DNA from: Pedobacter cryoconitis
GTDB lineage: Bacteria > Bacteroidota > Bacteroidia > Sphingobacteriales > Sphingobacteriaceae
Length of the DNA stretch: 64,000 nucleotides
Assembly: GCF_003259615.1 (NCBI RefSeq)
Contig: NZ_QLLR01000017.1
Coordinates: 1 to 64,000 of the forward strand
Reading direction: 5' to 3'
Numbering within the stretch: position 1 is the first letter of the stretch; every line of letters begins with the position of its first letter. A program made the translations under genes and the position numbers. The notes under the pieces are model-generated. The model was not told where the DNA came from. It ran no database searches and saw only the letters and a program-made list of their open reading frames with translations. Below are positions 8,250 through 18,179 of this stretch, one piece after another.

Positions 8250-9389
8250 TCAGACTTTGATATAGATTTTACGTCTGTCGAGTACATAGCCCACAAGCCA
8301 ACACACTAACATAAAGCTGATTGCAAATAATAAGGAACCTATTGGCCCCGGCGCAATCACCTGGAAGAAATTAACATTTATCCACTTGCTAAAATGAAAC
8401 TGTGGAAAAAGTAAATCAATAATAATCAGTAATAAGTCTGAAACGATATAAATAAACAAAGGGTTTTTCCCGAACACCACGAAGAATTTCGTCCATCGGG
8501 TAGACTGTCTTACCTCAATAATGTAGAGCAGTACACCAATAATCATCAGATCAAGTCCGGTAGTGACCAGTACAAATGAACTCGTCCATAACTTTTTGTT
8601 AATCGGCAGTACTGAATTCCAGCAGACCGCAATTAAGACGAATAAACTTCCCACCAGGAAAAGCTTGGCAATACTTTCATACCCTTTTCCTTTTTCCTGA
8701 ATGAACTTACCCGCAAAGTATCCGATAATCACATTCACAATGGATGGAATTGTGCTTAATATTCCTTCAGGATCAAAAGCAACATGTTTACCATTCATAA
8801 AATCGCCATGATACAAATGAGAAGTTCCCATCACGAATTTATCCAGGTAATACCCTGCATTCCCGGTCATGGTTAACTCAGCACCAGGATCACCAAAAAC
8901 TAATAAGCAGACCCAATAACCTACCAGGAAGAGCACACTCATCCAGATGACAGTTTTTCCTGATAGGTAATGGATCATTAGCGAAGCAATTCCAAAACAC
9001 AGCGCTATTCTTTGTAAAACACCCAGAATGCGGGTATTTCTTATATCTGCAAATATGATATGCCCCTGGCTGTCATGTTTGAAAAATGGAAACCAGTAGA
9101 TCAGGAATCCGATAAGGAAAATTAAAAAAGTACGTTTGAAGATTTTCAGCAGTACCTGGGAATTGTCCATTTGACTGAATCTTTTCATAGAAAAGCTCAT
9201 TGCGTTCCCTACCGCAAAAAGAAACGAAGGGAAAACCAGGTCTGTAGGAGTGAACCCATGCCAGGCAGCATGTTCAAGTATGCCAAAAGGTATTGCGCCT
9301 CTTCCGGGAGAATTTACAATGATCATGAAACATAAGGTCATGCCACGGAATACATCCAGGGAAAGAAAACGCTCGGTTAGTGGTTTCAT
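8250..9389 (-). CDS. HGSNAT-like membrane acyltransferase (DUF5009 / COG4299)
   Basis: A 379-residue multi-pass membrane protein. The N-terminal signature RFLSLDVFRGMTLCFMIIVN, then LEHAAWHGFTPTDLVFPSFLFAVGNAMSFS, is typical of bacterial relatives of heparan-alpha-glucosaminide N-acetyltransferase. About ten hydrophobic helices follow. The human homologue transfers acetyl groups across the lysosomal membrane to terminal glucosamine; the bacterial role is mostly inferred. It is the last gene of the minus-strand SusC/SusD operon, after a hairpin at 9418-9448. Acetylation of an amino sugar or related imported substrate is possible but unproven. Confidence 0.85.
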   Translation of the reverse strand: MKPLTERFLSLDVFRGMTLCFMIIVNSPGRGAIPFGILEHAAWHGFTPTDLVFPSFLFAVGNAMSFSMKRFSQMDNSQVLLKIFKRTFLIFLIGFLIYWFPFFKHDSQGHIIFADIRNTRILGVLQRIALCFGIASLMIHYLSGKTVIWMSVLFLVGYWVCLLVFGDPGAELTMTGNAGYYLDKFVMGTSHLYHGDFMNGKHVAFDPEGILSTIPSIVNVIIGYFAGKFIQEKGKGYESIAKLFLVGSLFVLIAVCWNSVLPINKKLWTSSFVLVTTGLDLMIIGVLLYIIEVRQSTRWTKFFVVFGKNPLFIYIVSDLLLIIIDLLFPQFHFSKWINVNFFQVIAPGPIGSLLFAISFMLVCWLVGYVLDRRKIYIKV

Positions 9390-9417
9390 AGGCTTATTAG
9401 ATTTATTCCTTTTTAAA

Positions 9418-9448
9418 CAGGAACTCCTTTAAAGATAAGGAGTTCCTG
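9418..9448 (-). terminator. Hairpin between susD-like gene and acyltransferase
   Basis: Perfect 12-bp arms (CAGGAACTCCTT at 9418-9429 and its complement at 9437-9448) enclose a 7-nt loop. On the minus strand the stem is followed by TTTAAAAA, a poor U-run. It probably acts as a partial terminator or a 3' stabiliser that lowers expression of the acyltransferase relative to SusC/SusD. Confidence 0.6.
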
Positions 9449-9462
9449 AATGAATTCTCTGG

Positions 9463-11250
9463 TTAGTTATAGCCAGGGTTTTGTGTCAGTATTTTGTTGC
9501 CCCCCTGAACACTCAGGTCAATCTGACGCTGAGGTATAGGATAATACTCATTTCTTCCACTGGTGAATTTACCCCTTCTGACATCAGAAGTTATCTTGCC
9601 CTGGAAGCTGAAATAGGCATTCAATTCTTTCTCTGCAATACCCCAGCGTACCAGGTCAAAAAAGCGGTGACCTTCCATCGCCAGTTCTATCTTACGTTCA
9701 TAATAAATCGCGCTTAAAGCATAAGCCTGGCCCTGGCTGGCAAAATCGCCGGCAGGATACTCACTCACCTTATAATTTGCCGCCGGCACATCAGAGAACC
9801 CTCCAAGCGGGTTACTGTCATCTATATACTTATAAACCCAGCCCTCTTTATTTGCAGCCCGCGCTCTTACCCTGTTAACATATTGTTGTGCCGTAGCCAG
9901 GCTTCCTGCCTGTGCTTCACACTCCGCAGCCTGTAACAAGACATCAGCAAAGCGGATAACCAGGTAATTGATAGCTGATCCAGGGGCCCAGGTCGTTTTG
10001 TCTGCATCCGTAGCTGCAGTTTTTTGCCAGTATATATTTTTCTTAGGTCCATAAGGCCCACCATAGCTTTGATCTCTGATCCATGCTGCGCCCGGATAAT
10101 TTCCCCAGTCCAGATAAGGAATACCGCGTCTGCCAGCTGTCCAGTCAATTCTTGGATCTAATGTTCCCTGATCCGCTATGAATTCTGTACCTCCGCTAAT
10201 ACCCATGTCATTTTTAACCGCATAGTCATTGTAATTGGAAAGATAAGGAAGCCCCGTTGTTTCATTCGTTCTGAACCTGTTTACCAAATCAATAGAAGGC
10301 TGAAAGAATCCGCAGCACCCAAAAGGACTGCCCCCGTAAGGGAAATTCAGCATATCCCCGTTATTGCCACTGGTTGGTCCGGAAGGATCTGCATTCGCTG
10401 CCATTTGTATCGTGAATACCTCTTCCGGATTATTTTCCTTACTAGGCATGAAATTATCCTCGAAGGAAGCGTTCAGGTCATATTTTTTACCACTACTGGT
10501 TACACCCGACGGAATCACCACATCAAATATTGCTTTCGCATCTGCATATTTCTTCTGATATAAATAAGACTTAGCCAGGTAAGCACCAGCCGCCCATTTA
10601 TTCACTCTGCCTATTTCACCCTGTGTTGCAGGAAGATTTTCGTAAGCAAACTTGAAATCGCTGGTAATTTTAGCCCATAGTTCAGTACTTACCGGTTGAT
10701 TATAATCAGTGGTGGTTTCATCGATCCATGGCGCATTGTTCCAGAACTTTTTAATCTCAAAATAGTAATGAGCTCTTAAAAATCTGGCCTGTCCGGCGAT
10801 GGTTTTTCCTTCTTCTGGTGTGATGTCCGTTGCTTTAGCTAAAAACTTTAATACGTTGTTGGTACGGGCAACACCTTCATATAGTGCTTTCCATTTCCCA
10901 TTGTAATACGCATTGTTCGGATCAGAATAAAAGTTTGCAATAGGATCAATGGCAGGCTGATCAGAACCATCACTGCCTTTAGAAGCATCACCACCAGCAA
11001 TTGATCCGAAGACCCAGTTGCTTGGTGAACCTTGCCAGGCTTCACCGCCACCTAAACTCTGGTTTGCTCCCTGCATTCCATATAATGCTGCATAAGCGCC
11101 AATCAGCAATGCGTTTACGCCGTTTTTATTAGCCACCAGTTCTTCAGATACTGAGCCCAGCGGAGGCTGTTGTAAAGCCTTTTTGCAGGAAGGCAATAAT
11201 TGTGCTGTAAAGACCAGTACAGTCAACAAAACAAATGTAGATTTCTTCAT
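9463..11250 (-). CDS. SusD/RagB family outer-membrane nutrient-binding lipoprotein
   Basis: A 595-residue surface lipoprotein with a type II signal peptide (MKKSTFVLLTVLVFTAQLLPSC, Cys22 the lipidation site). SusD features follow: an N-terminal LQQPPLGSVSEELVANKNGVNALLIGAYAALYG, TPR-like helices (GQARFLRAHYYFEIKKFWNNAPW), and a C-terminal ERKIELAMEGHRFFDLVRWG, then YYPIPQRQIDL. SusD proteins cap the SusC channel and bind the imported glycan or peptide. It sits 27 bp downstream of susC. The ligand cannot be told from sequence. Confidence 0.95.
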   Translation of the reverse strand: MKKSTFVLLTVLVFTAQLLPSCKKALQQPPLGSVSEELVANKNGVNALLIGAYAALYGMQGANQSLGGGEAWQGSPSNWVFGSIAGGDASKGSDGSDQPAIDPIANFYSDPNNAYYNGKWKALYEGVARTNNVLKFLAKATDITPEEGKTIAGQARFLRAHYYFEIKKFWNNAPWIDETTTDYNQPVSTELWAKITSDFKFAYENLPATQGEIGRVNKWAAGAYLAKSYLYQKKYADAKAIFDVVIPSGVTSSGKKYDLNASFEDNFMPSKENNPEEVFTIQMAANADPSGPTSGNNGDMLNFPYGGSPFGCCGFFQPSIDLVNRFRTNETTGLPYLSNYNDYAVKNDMGISGGTEFIADQGTLDPRIDWTAGRRGIPYLDWGNYPGAAWIRDQSYGGPYGPKKNIYWQKTAATDADKTTWAPGSAINYLVIRFADVLLQAAECEAQAGSLATAQQYVNRVRARAANKEGWVYKYIDDSNPLGGFSDVPAANYKVSEYPAGDFASQGQAYALSAIYYERKIELAMEGHRFFDLVRWGIAEKELNAYFSFQGKITSDVRRGKFTSGRNEYYPIPQRQIDLSVQGGNKILTQNPGYN

Positions 11251-11277
11251 CTTTATATTTTTTAAACCAAAGGGTGA

Positions 11278-14200
11278 TTAAAAGGATAAATTTAAGCCGA
11301 CTAAGAAAGTGCGCTGACTAGGATAAGAACCATCATCAACACCATAAGCAGTCTGCTGTCCGGTTTCACTTGATGTGCCTATTTCCGGATCAACACCAGA
11401 GTACTTGGTAATCGTAAACAAATTTGCTCCTGACAAGTAAACTCTCAATTTATTGACTCCTATTTTCTGCAGTCTTGCCGAATTAAACGAATAACCGATC
11501 TGTGCATTTTTTAACCTCAGGTAAGAACCATTTTCTACGAAATAAGAGTTCGGAACCGCGTTGGTACTGAATGAATTCGAAGTTTCCTGAATCGGTGCAC
11601 TCGCATTGTGATTTTGCGGAGTCCATGAATCATATAAAGCTGTTTTGCTTTTCGCGCCTCCGAATGAAGGGTTAAAATCAGTCCACCACTTTACCTGGTT
11701 CCAGATCGAGTTACCCTGAACACCATAGAAAAATGCACTGAAGTCCCAGTTTTTATAAGTCACACCCAGGTTTAATCCATAACTATAAGATGGATTTGCA
11801 TTCCCTAAAAAGGTACGGTCATCTGCAGTAATACGACCATCACCATTTACGTCTGCATATTTAAAACGGCCTACACCAATATCAGTCTGGTATACATCAT
11901 TGGGATTACCGGATGCTGCCTGCGCTTTTTTGTTAGCCTCATCCACTTCCTGCTGAGAATTCCAGAAACCATCTGTTTTATAACCGAAGAACTGGCTGAT
12001 CGGATGTCCTACCGCATTGCGGATAATATTACTTCCATCAAAACGGCGTGCATCTACATCGTAATAATCAGAACCACCAGAGATCTTCTGGATTTCATTG
12101 TGGTAAGTAGTAATCGTAGCCGTTGCATTCAGTTTAACGGAACTGCTTACCTGCGTGTTTCCTGAAACCGAGATATCAAAACCATTGTTTTTCATCTGCG
12201 CTATATTGACAAAAGGTACTTTTGCTGCACCGCTTGTTCCAATCATTTCAGGATTATACAACAGATCCTTGATATTCTTGCGGTAATAATCAGCAGAAAT
12301 ATCAATATGTCCACCGAATAAAGTCGCATCAAAACCAAAGTTTGAATTGATGTTTTTCTCCCATTTAGCTCCTGGATTACCAGTTTGATTCTGATAGAAT
12401 CCGGAAACGATATTATTTCCGCCACCAATGGCATAATAAGACGTGCCGACCTTACTGCCGAAAGTCGTGAACGAGTTACCGCCACTTACATTCAGCTGAT
12501 TTCCCATGATTCCATAACCACCTCTGATTTTCAGATCAGTGATCCATTTTACATTTTTAAGGAAACCTTCCTGAGAAATTCTCCAGCCCGCACTTACTGC
12601 AGGGAACCAGCCATATACATGCTGCAGGAACTTAGAAGAACCATCACGGCGTATTGTTGCACCGATCAGATATTTATCATTATAGCTATAATCTACTCTT
12701 CCAATCAGCGAGAATAAAGTATTAGCCGTTCTTTCGCTGGTTGTTTTCATTGGGCCGCCACCAGTAGAAAGATTGGTGTAATCCGGATCAAAAGAAAAAT
12801 ATCCCTGGTTAGAGCCTGTAGAAACATGTGTGTTTTCTCTGAAAAATTCTGTTCCTGCTACTGCTTTAATCCGGTGTTTATTAAATGTTTTGTTAAAAGA
12901 AAGCGTATTGGTCCAGCTATAATTATAACCATCCAAAGCAGATTCACTATAAGAATTGGTTGTTGAATTTTCTGAATTCTCATACTGCGGATATACAAAT
13001 GCGCGGGTAGCGCCCGAATAATTTTCTCCGCCAAACTGAGATCTGATCGTTAAAAAGTCAGTCAGATCAGCTTCCGCGAAAATATTTCCGAACAACCTGT
13101 TCTGTTGCGATTTATTATCTTTAGTACGTTCCTGCATCGCTACCGGATTATAAGCATCACCCAGGTTACCACCATAAGATCCGGCAAAGTTTCCCATAAT
13201 ATCTCTGACAGGAATAATAGGCTGCTCTCTGAAAGCATGACCAATAGCATTATCACCACTTAAACCCGCAATCTGTGGATTATTTGTAATGGAATAAGCC
13301 AGATTCTCACCCACACGTACATGTTTACTCACATTATACTGACTGTTGGAACGGATCGTATATCTTTTCAGATAAGTATTCAATAAGGTACCCTGCTGGT
13401 TGAAGTAATTTGCAGAGAAAAGGTAACTGCCCTGATCAGATCCTCCCGTAATGGCCACATTCTGGCTCGTGATGGAAGCAGGCTTGAATATCTCGTGATA
13501 CCAGTCTGTGCCCTCTTTATTCGCCTTTGAAATCCGGTAAAAACTATTGAATTCGTTGGCAGAAGTATAAAAAGGTTTTAGTTTATAGAGCGAAGGATTG
13601 GCTCTTGGATCACCTTCTTTAGCACCCGCCGGTAAAATATAATCCGGCAGTACATAAGTTGGTCCGCTGCCATATAAGGAATCTACAAAATCTGTAGCTC
13701 CCGAATTGGTCATCGCCATATGTTTAAGATCTGCCATTTCCTGAGGGTTCAGCATATTCCACACATTGCCACCTTTAGGGCGCTGCGTACCATAATAAGC
13801 ATCATAAGTCACTGTTACTTTACCTTTGCCTTTTTTAGTGGTAATCACAATAACCCCGTTTGCAGCTCTGGAGCCATAAATTGAAGCCGAGCCTGCATCT
13901 TTCAAGACCTGCATAGTCTCAATATCATTTGGGTTCAGATCGGCGATACTCTGTGTAGGTACACCATCCACTACGTATAAAGGATTATTATTTCCAAAGG
14001 TGTTCACGCCTCTGATTCTTACTTGTGGTTCTTCTCCAGGCTGCCCTGAGCCTAATACCGTTACACCGGAAGCCTGACCTTGCAAGAGATTGTTAACCGA
14101 TGCAGTAGGCTGTTTGATCATAGAACCTACATTGACAACCGATACCGCACTTGTCAGATCTTTCTTGCGCTGCGTACCATAACCTACCACAACTACTTCT

Positions 14201-14841
14201 CCTAAAGAAGTGAGTTCTTCAACAAGTTGTACATTCAGCGTTGTGCGCCCGTTTACAGGCATTTCTTTGGCCGTAAACCCAATATAAGAGAAGACTAATA
14301 CTACATCGGGGCCGGTTGCAACAATCGCGTAGCTTCCATTCACATCTGTTGTGGTGCCGATTTTAGTTCCTTTTACATTGACACTTACCCCTGGTAAGGG
14401 CTCACCTTTATCAGAAGTTACCTTACCTTTTACAGTGAGCTGGTTCTGATTGCCTGGCAGACCAATTGTTAATCCCGAAAGATCTTTCTCATAAAGCAGG
14501 ATCTGGTTGTCCTCCACTTTATAATAAATATTCAATGGATTCAGGGTTTCGTCCAGTAGCTGTCCTAATACCTTATTGACTGCACTGACAGTTACCTTAC
14601 GCTGTGCTTTGATCACAGTAGAACTGTAAACGAAGTTTACCTTGGTCAGCAGTTGTATTTCGGTTAGTATCTGCTTGATCTGGCCCTGGTTAATATTAAT
14701 TGAGATTTCCTTGTTTAATATTTCCTGCCCCGTCACATTCTTGGCGAAGGACGTGCAGGTGAATAAAATGCCAAGAAAAATTTGTGTCATGGATATCCGC
14801 ATTGCTGTTTTGATTAAAGCAACAAATCGCTTTTTTTTCAT
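11278..14841 (-). CDS. SusC/RagA family TonB-linked outer-membrane transporter with STN domain
   Basis: An 1187-residue TonB-dependent importer. After the signal region (about 1-35) there is a secretin/TonB N-terminal (STN) domain at roughly 45-115, then a carboxypeptidase-regulatory-like domain (VKGKVTSDKGEPLPGVSVNV), the SusC plug with RIRGVNTFGNNNPLYVVDGVP and GSRAANGVIVITTKKGK, and a 22-strand barrel ending in FLVGLNLSF. The STN domain marks a transducer that signals to a FecR anti-sigma; fecR and fecI lie immediately upstream on the same strand. It is paired with the downstream susD-like gene. Adjacency to the GntP/RidA/M19 genes suggests it feeds that pathway (inference). Confidence 0.96.
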   Translation of the reverse strand: MKKKRFVALIKTAMRISMTQIFLGILFTCTSFAKNVTGQEILNKEISININQGQIKQILTEIQLLTKVNFVYSSTVIKAQRKVTVSAVNKVLGQLLDETLNPLNIYYKVEDNQILLYEKDLSGLTIGLPGNQNQLTVKGKVTSDKGEPLPGVSVNVKGTKIGTTTDVNGSYAIVATGPDVVLVFSYIGFTAKEMPVNGRTTLNVQLVEELTSLGEVVVVGYGTQRKKDLTSAVSVVNVGSMIKQPTASVNNLLQGQASGVTVLGSGQPGEEPQVRIRGVNTFGNNNPLYVVDGVPTQSIADLNPNDIETMQVLKDAGSASIYGSRAANGVIVITTKKGKGKVTVTYDAYYGTQRPKGGNVWNMLNPQEMADLKHMAMTNSGATDFVDSLYGSGPTYVLPDYILPAGAKEGDPRANPSLYKLKPFYTSANEFNSFYRISKANKEGTDWYHEIFKPASITSQNVAITGGSDQGSYLFSANYFNQQGTLLNTYLKRYTIRSNSQYNVSKHVRVGENLAYSITNNPQIAGLSGDNAIGHAFREQPIIPVRDIMGNFAGSYGGNLGDAYNPVAMQERTKDNKSQQNRLFGNIFAEADLTDFLTIRSQFGGENYSGATRAFVYPQYENSENSTTNSYSESALDGYNYSWTNTLSFNKTFNKHRIKAVAGTEFFRENTHVSTGSNQGYFSFDPDYTNLSTGGGPMKTTSERTANTLFSLIGRVDYSYNDKYLIGATIRRDGSSKFLQHVYGWFPAVSAGWRISQEGFLKNVKWITDLKIRGGYGIMGNQLNVSGGNSFTTFGSKVGTSYYAIGGGNNIVSGFYQNQTGNPGAKWEKNINSNFGFDATLFGGHIDISADYYRKNIKDLLYNPEMIGTSGAAKVPFVNIAQMKNNGFDISVSGNTQVSSSVKLNATATITTYHNEIQKISGGSDYYDVDARRFDGSNIIRNAVGHPISQFFGYKTDGFWNSQQEVDEANKKAQAASGNPNDVYQTDIGVGRFKYADVNGDGRITADDRTFLGNANPSYSYGLNLGVTYKNWDFSAFFYGVQGNSIWNQVKWWTDFNPSFGGAKSKTALYDSWTPQNHNASAPIQETSNSFSTNAVPNSYFVENGSYLRLKNAQIGYSFNSARLQKIGVNKLRVYLSGANLFTITKYSGVDPEIGTSSETGQQTAYGVDDGSYPSQRTFLVGLNLSF

Positions 14842-15003
14842 ACCTTTAGAAGTTTTTGTTCGTTAATGTGAAAATTTCGTACAGAGATTATTGGCTGGCA
14901 ATGTTGGGGAACTTTGTCAGCCTTCTTTTTTTGAGGAATTTGGTTAGTAGATCTTCAATCGGTCCATAGGCTACTTTGATTTTTGGTTAGTTAGTTGGTT
15001 AGG

Positions 15004-16050
15004 TTATTTAGTTTTGATAATTATTTTGGTACCTGCTATTTCATAATGTGCTTTTATCGTATGGCACAGCAGGTCTAGTTTCTGATATAAATTCTGTTTA
15101 GAAATATCTCCCGTAAACGTATTGTTATAAAGTTCCTGGTCTTCAATAATGAATGCAATCCCATAAGTGGTCTGCAATTGATTCAGTACCTCGGTTAATG
15201 GTGCTTCTTCAAATACATAAGCTGCTTTATGCAGGTTTGGATTAACGGGGACGATGGGCAGGGGGTCAGCAACTAAAGTAGTTTCGAAATCATCATTATC
15301 CTTTTTGTAGGTTGTCTTTTGGTTTGGCGTAAGCATTACCTTTTTATCCTGATTAAAAAGATGTTTAAGGTTTAAGTGCTGATCCTTGTTCAGGCAAACC
15401 ATTACTTTCCCGGTTTTTACGATTACCTGTGTTTCTTCAGCAGCCGGATCGGACTTGATAATGAAGCTGGTTCCAACTACCCTGGTAATTACGTTTTTGT
15501 TATAGACAAAGAAAGGTCTGTGTGGATTTTTGCTGATCAGAAAATAACCTTCTCCCTGTAAAGATACTTCCCGGGTCTGTGCAGAAAAATGTTCCGGATA
15601 AGACAGGGAAGAAGAAGGTTGAAGGATAACAACGCTGCCATCTTCCAAATTGATTCTGATTGGGGCAGAAGTATTGTTTTTCTTCTCCAGTATGGTGGTT
15701 AGCGCCTGGAACTTTAAATATTGCGGGTCCTGATGATTATTCAGAAACAAATAACCAGTAACCAAAGTAAGTGCAAGGAGAGCAGCTGCGGCAAACCATG
15801 CCAGCAATGGCAGGCGTTTTACCCGGTCAGGATGTGGAGTTGAAACGTGAACCTGGTTACTGCTGCCGGTTTCCAGGTTGATCCTGTCCCAAAGTTTTTG
15901 TTCAAGTGTAGGTAACTCATTGGGATAAATCTCTTCCAGGTCATCCCGGTCGAGCATGCTATACAATTTTTCAATCACGATTAACTCTTCCTGAGAACAT
16001 TTGTTCTCCAGGTATTTTTCTAATAATGAATGAAGGGCTTGTCTTTTCAT
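15004..16050 (-). CDS. FecR family anti-sigma factor / signal transducer
   Basis: A 348-residue inner-membrane regulator. The cytoplasmic N-terminus (about 1-80) has the anti-sigma pattern with LENKCSQEELIVIEKLY. One transmembrane helix follows at roughly 84-105 (LLAWFAAAALLALTLVTGYLFL). The periplasmic FecR domain contains IRINLEDGSVVILQPSSSLSYPEHF and REVSLQGEGYFLISKNPHRPFFV. The C-terminal domain (FEEAPLTEVLNQLQTTYGIAF) is the DUF4974 type that contacts the STN domain of the transporter. It is 64 bp downstream of the ECF sigma gene and 162 bp upstream of susC. Confidence 0.95.
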   Translation of the reverse strand: MKRQALHSLLEKYLENKCSQEELIVIEKLYSMLDRDDLEEIYPNELPTLEQKLWDRINLETGSSNQVHVSTPHPDRVKRLPLLAWFAAAALLALTLVTGYLFLNNHQDPQYLKFQALTTILEKKNNTSAPIRINLEDGSVVILQPSSSLSYPEHFSAQTREVSLQGEGYFLISKNPHRPFFVYNKNVITRVVGTSFIIKSDPAAEETQVIVKTGKVMVCLNKDQHLNLKHLFNQDKKVMLTPNQKTTYKKDNDDFETTLVADPLPIVPVNPNLHKAAYVFEEAPLTEVLNQLQTTYGIAFIIEDQELYNNTFTGDISKQNLYQKLDLLCHTIKAHYEIAGTKIIIKTK

Positions 16051-16114
16051 TTGGTGCCTTTAAAACTATATGTACGTTAAATCGGCCCTATCCCTAAAGA
16101 AAAGTAAAAGAAAT

Positions 16115-16699
16115 TTAAAATTTATGAAACAAAAGGAAGGAGAGGAATAAAAAGAGATATTCCTTTAAATGAAACCGCATACTTTTCAGCGATTGTGTAA
16201 TATGGTATTCTACTGCTTTTTCCGAAATATTCAACTGCTGGGAAATCTCTTTGGTAGACCGGTTATCGATTCTGCTTAGCTTAAATACTTCCCCTGTTTT
16301 TTTTGGTAACAGGGCAATCCCCTGGTTCAGTGCTTTAGAAAGATCATTGACTAAAGCCAGGTCATCAGTACTGCTGGTAATATGCTGCCGCTGACCAGTT
16401 ACATGATCCTGATACTTTTCTTTGACCAGCTGGGATTTGTAGTGGTTAATGATACTGTATTTAAGACTTCCGAATAAATAACAATCCAGTGTATTGATGG
16501 TGATACTTTCCCTTCTTCTCCAAAGATCTGCAAAGAGATTCTGTGTCAGTTCTTCCGCCAGTTCTTTATGATAAACCTTGACATAAGCTGCTTTATAAAT
16601 CCCTGCCCAATAACGGGTATAGATCTCTTTAAAAGCCAGCCCATCGCTATCTTTTAATAGATCTACCAACGAATTATCAGAGAGACTGTTGTATTTCAT
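16115..16699 (-). CDS. ECF-type RNA polymerase sigma factor (FecI-like)
   Basis: A 194-residue sigma-70 family factor. Region 2 is visible as FKEIYTRYWAGIYKAAYVKVYHKELAEELTQNLFADLWRRRE, and region 4 as LPKKTGEVFKLSRIDNRSTKEISQQLNISEKAVEYHITQSLKSMR. It is expected to be held by the downstream FecR and to transcribe the susC/susD genes when the STN-type SusC senses its ligand. The C-terminal tail is hydrophobic (LFLFLSFLLF), common in Bacteroidota FecI proteins. Confidence 0.95.
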   Translation of the reverse strand: MKYNSLSDNSLVDLLKDSDGLAFKEIYTRYWAGIYKAAYVKVYHKELAEELTQNLFADLWRRRESITINTLDCYLFGSLKYSIINHYKSQLVKEKYQDHVTGQRQHITSSTDDLALVNDLSKALNQGIALLPKKTGEVFKLSRIDNRSTKEISQQLNISEKAVEYHITQSLKSMRFHLKEYLFLFLSFLLFHKF

Positions 16700-17260
16700 T
16701 TAAATTATATCTGGCAATAAAATTTAATTAAACTTTTAATTGGTTTCAAGACCTGTTAGTGTGATTGTTTAATGGTTTTTTCTAAAAATTAATCTAAATA
16801 TATTAAGAAATGGCAAAAATGATTGTCTTTCTGCTTAAAGCATGTTATTTTGAGCATAAATTTAAACGGACATTCAATAAAAGCAATTAATCTTAATTAA
16901 TAAGCGCTTAAGTTAGTAATTTAATCAGTAATAATGTGCTAAAGAATAACACGTTATCAACCGAAAATATTTCAAAAGAAATAGGGACTATAAATAGCAG
17001 GTCAAAATAGTTGCACAATTGGCTGGAATACAATAATCTTGTTAAGGAAAATTATTGTCAATTAGGATTAAATTTATTTTGATTTAGGGAAAATATATCC
17101 TAAGTTTCTGTGATTTTAATCAAAATTATTATTTTAGAGGTTAAAGTTCCCCTTTGGACTAAACAAGGCTATTTTGCAGGTTTTTGCAGACCAAATAAAG
17201 TTTCATCTTCCTGGAAGAAAGAAACCTGTTTTTATGTTTAAATCGTAATGAACAAGAAAG
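16700..17260. other. Divergent intergenic region upstream of the sigma factor gene
   Basis: About 560 bases, strongly AT-rich, between the minus-strand sigma gene and the first plus-strand paralogue. It must hold promoters for both. I see no open frame worth calling, no strong hairpin with a T-run, and no clear TTTG/TAnnTTTG pair. Confidence 0.5.
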
Positions 17261-18013
17261 ATGGAAACAAAAAGACAAATTAAACTCAATTATACTCAGG
17301 AATTTAAAATTGCCTGTAAAATAAATAACCTGAAGCCCGAAGAGCTGCTGCAATATTTTATCAGTTATGTCTCTTTTTATGCGTTTATAGGTGGTAACAT
17401 GGATGCGATGTACCTTTGGGCAACGACTACCTGCATTGATTTTAAAGAAGTACATGGAGGACAGCCTCAGCCAATAAATGACCATAGAATACAAGAAATC
17501 TGTTTGAAATATATCAAGAAGCTAACTGCTATGAATATGAGCAGTGCAGCTTCAAAAATTATAGAACACCAGAAAATTGTTTCCTTAATGAGGGAATGGT
17601 CTTCAGAAATGCTGCCCATTACAGATTATGAACTGGAAATACAGACCAGTGAAGTTTATGTGCTTGAATTGACATTCGACTTTAACCTGGTCTGCCGGAT
17701 GAACGGGTCAGCTATACAAGGACTGCTTCAATATTTTATCAACCAGGTTTCTTTAGCAAGAGAGCGTGCTTTAAACCTCCATCGGGTCGTTAAAACAGAT
17801 CCCAGCACAGCTTTCCTGTTGCTTTTGAGCAGTAACCACGAAAGTTTTAGAAATAAGATATTACCGCAGCAGGAGATGTATAAAAAATACGCAGCTCAAT
17901 TGCAAAAGCTGGATGAACAGCAAGAAGGAGAAAGTAGTCTGGAAAACAAAATAAGAAATTATAATAAATTTTATCTAGCGTGGTATAATGCACTAAATCA
18001 GCACATCAATTAA
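17261..18013 (+). CDS. Internally duplicated protein of unknown function, copy 1
   Basis: A 250-residue cytoplasmic protein with no signal or membrane segment. It has two related halves. F15-K-I-A-C19 with INNLKPEELLQYF (to F33) aligns without gaps, at an offset of exactly 126 residues, with F141-N-L-V-C145 with RMNGSAIQGLLQYF (to F159). Both are followed by a VS dipeptide (V37/V163, S38/S164) and a helix. The pattern looks like a small helical domain duplicated in tandem. A paralogue of the same length follows 166 bp downstream. I do not recognise the family; a ribbon- or helix-type DNA-binding role cannot be excluded because the motif is short. Confidence 0.8.
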   Translation: METKRQIKLNYTQEFKIACKINNLKPEELLQYFISYVSFYAFIGGNMDAMYLWATTTCIDFKEVHGGQPQPINDHRIQEICLKYIKKLTAMNMSSAASKIIEHQKIVSLMREWSSEMLPITDYELEIQTSEVYVLELTFDFNLVCRMNGSAIQGLLQYFINQVSLARERALNLHRVVKTDPSTAFLLLLSSNHESFRNKILPQQEMYKKYAAQLQKLDEQQEGESSLENKIRNYNKFYLAWYNALNQHIN

Positions 18014-18179
18014 TCAAACCTGGTTATTCTTGCCTGAATGGCCTGTTTCAACGGGCGGTGGGTAAAGTACATCTTTGACTGCTCCCCAATGGAACCATTG
18101 TGCAGCGCAGTAAATCAATAAATTAAAACTCTTGGGTCATAGATATGGTTATGCCTGTGAAGAAAATAAAATTAGCAAT

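Noticed and set aside
14985..15006. GTTA-type short tandem sequence downstream of fecR
   Set aside because: Low complexity only, about 20 bases, with no structure or conserved unit.
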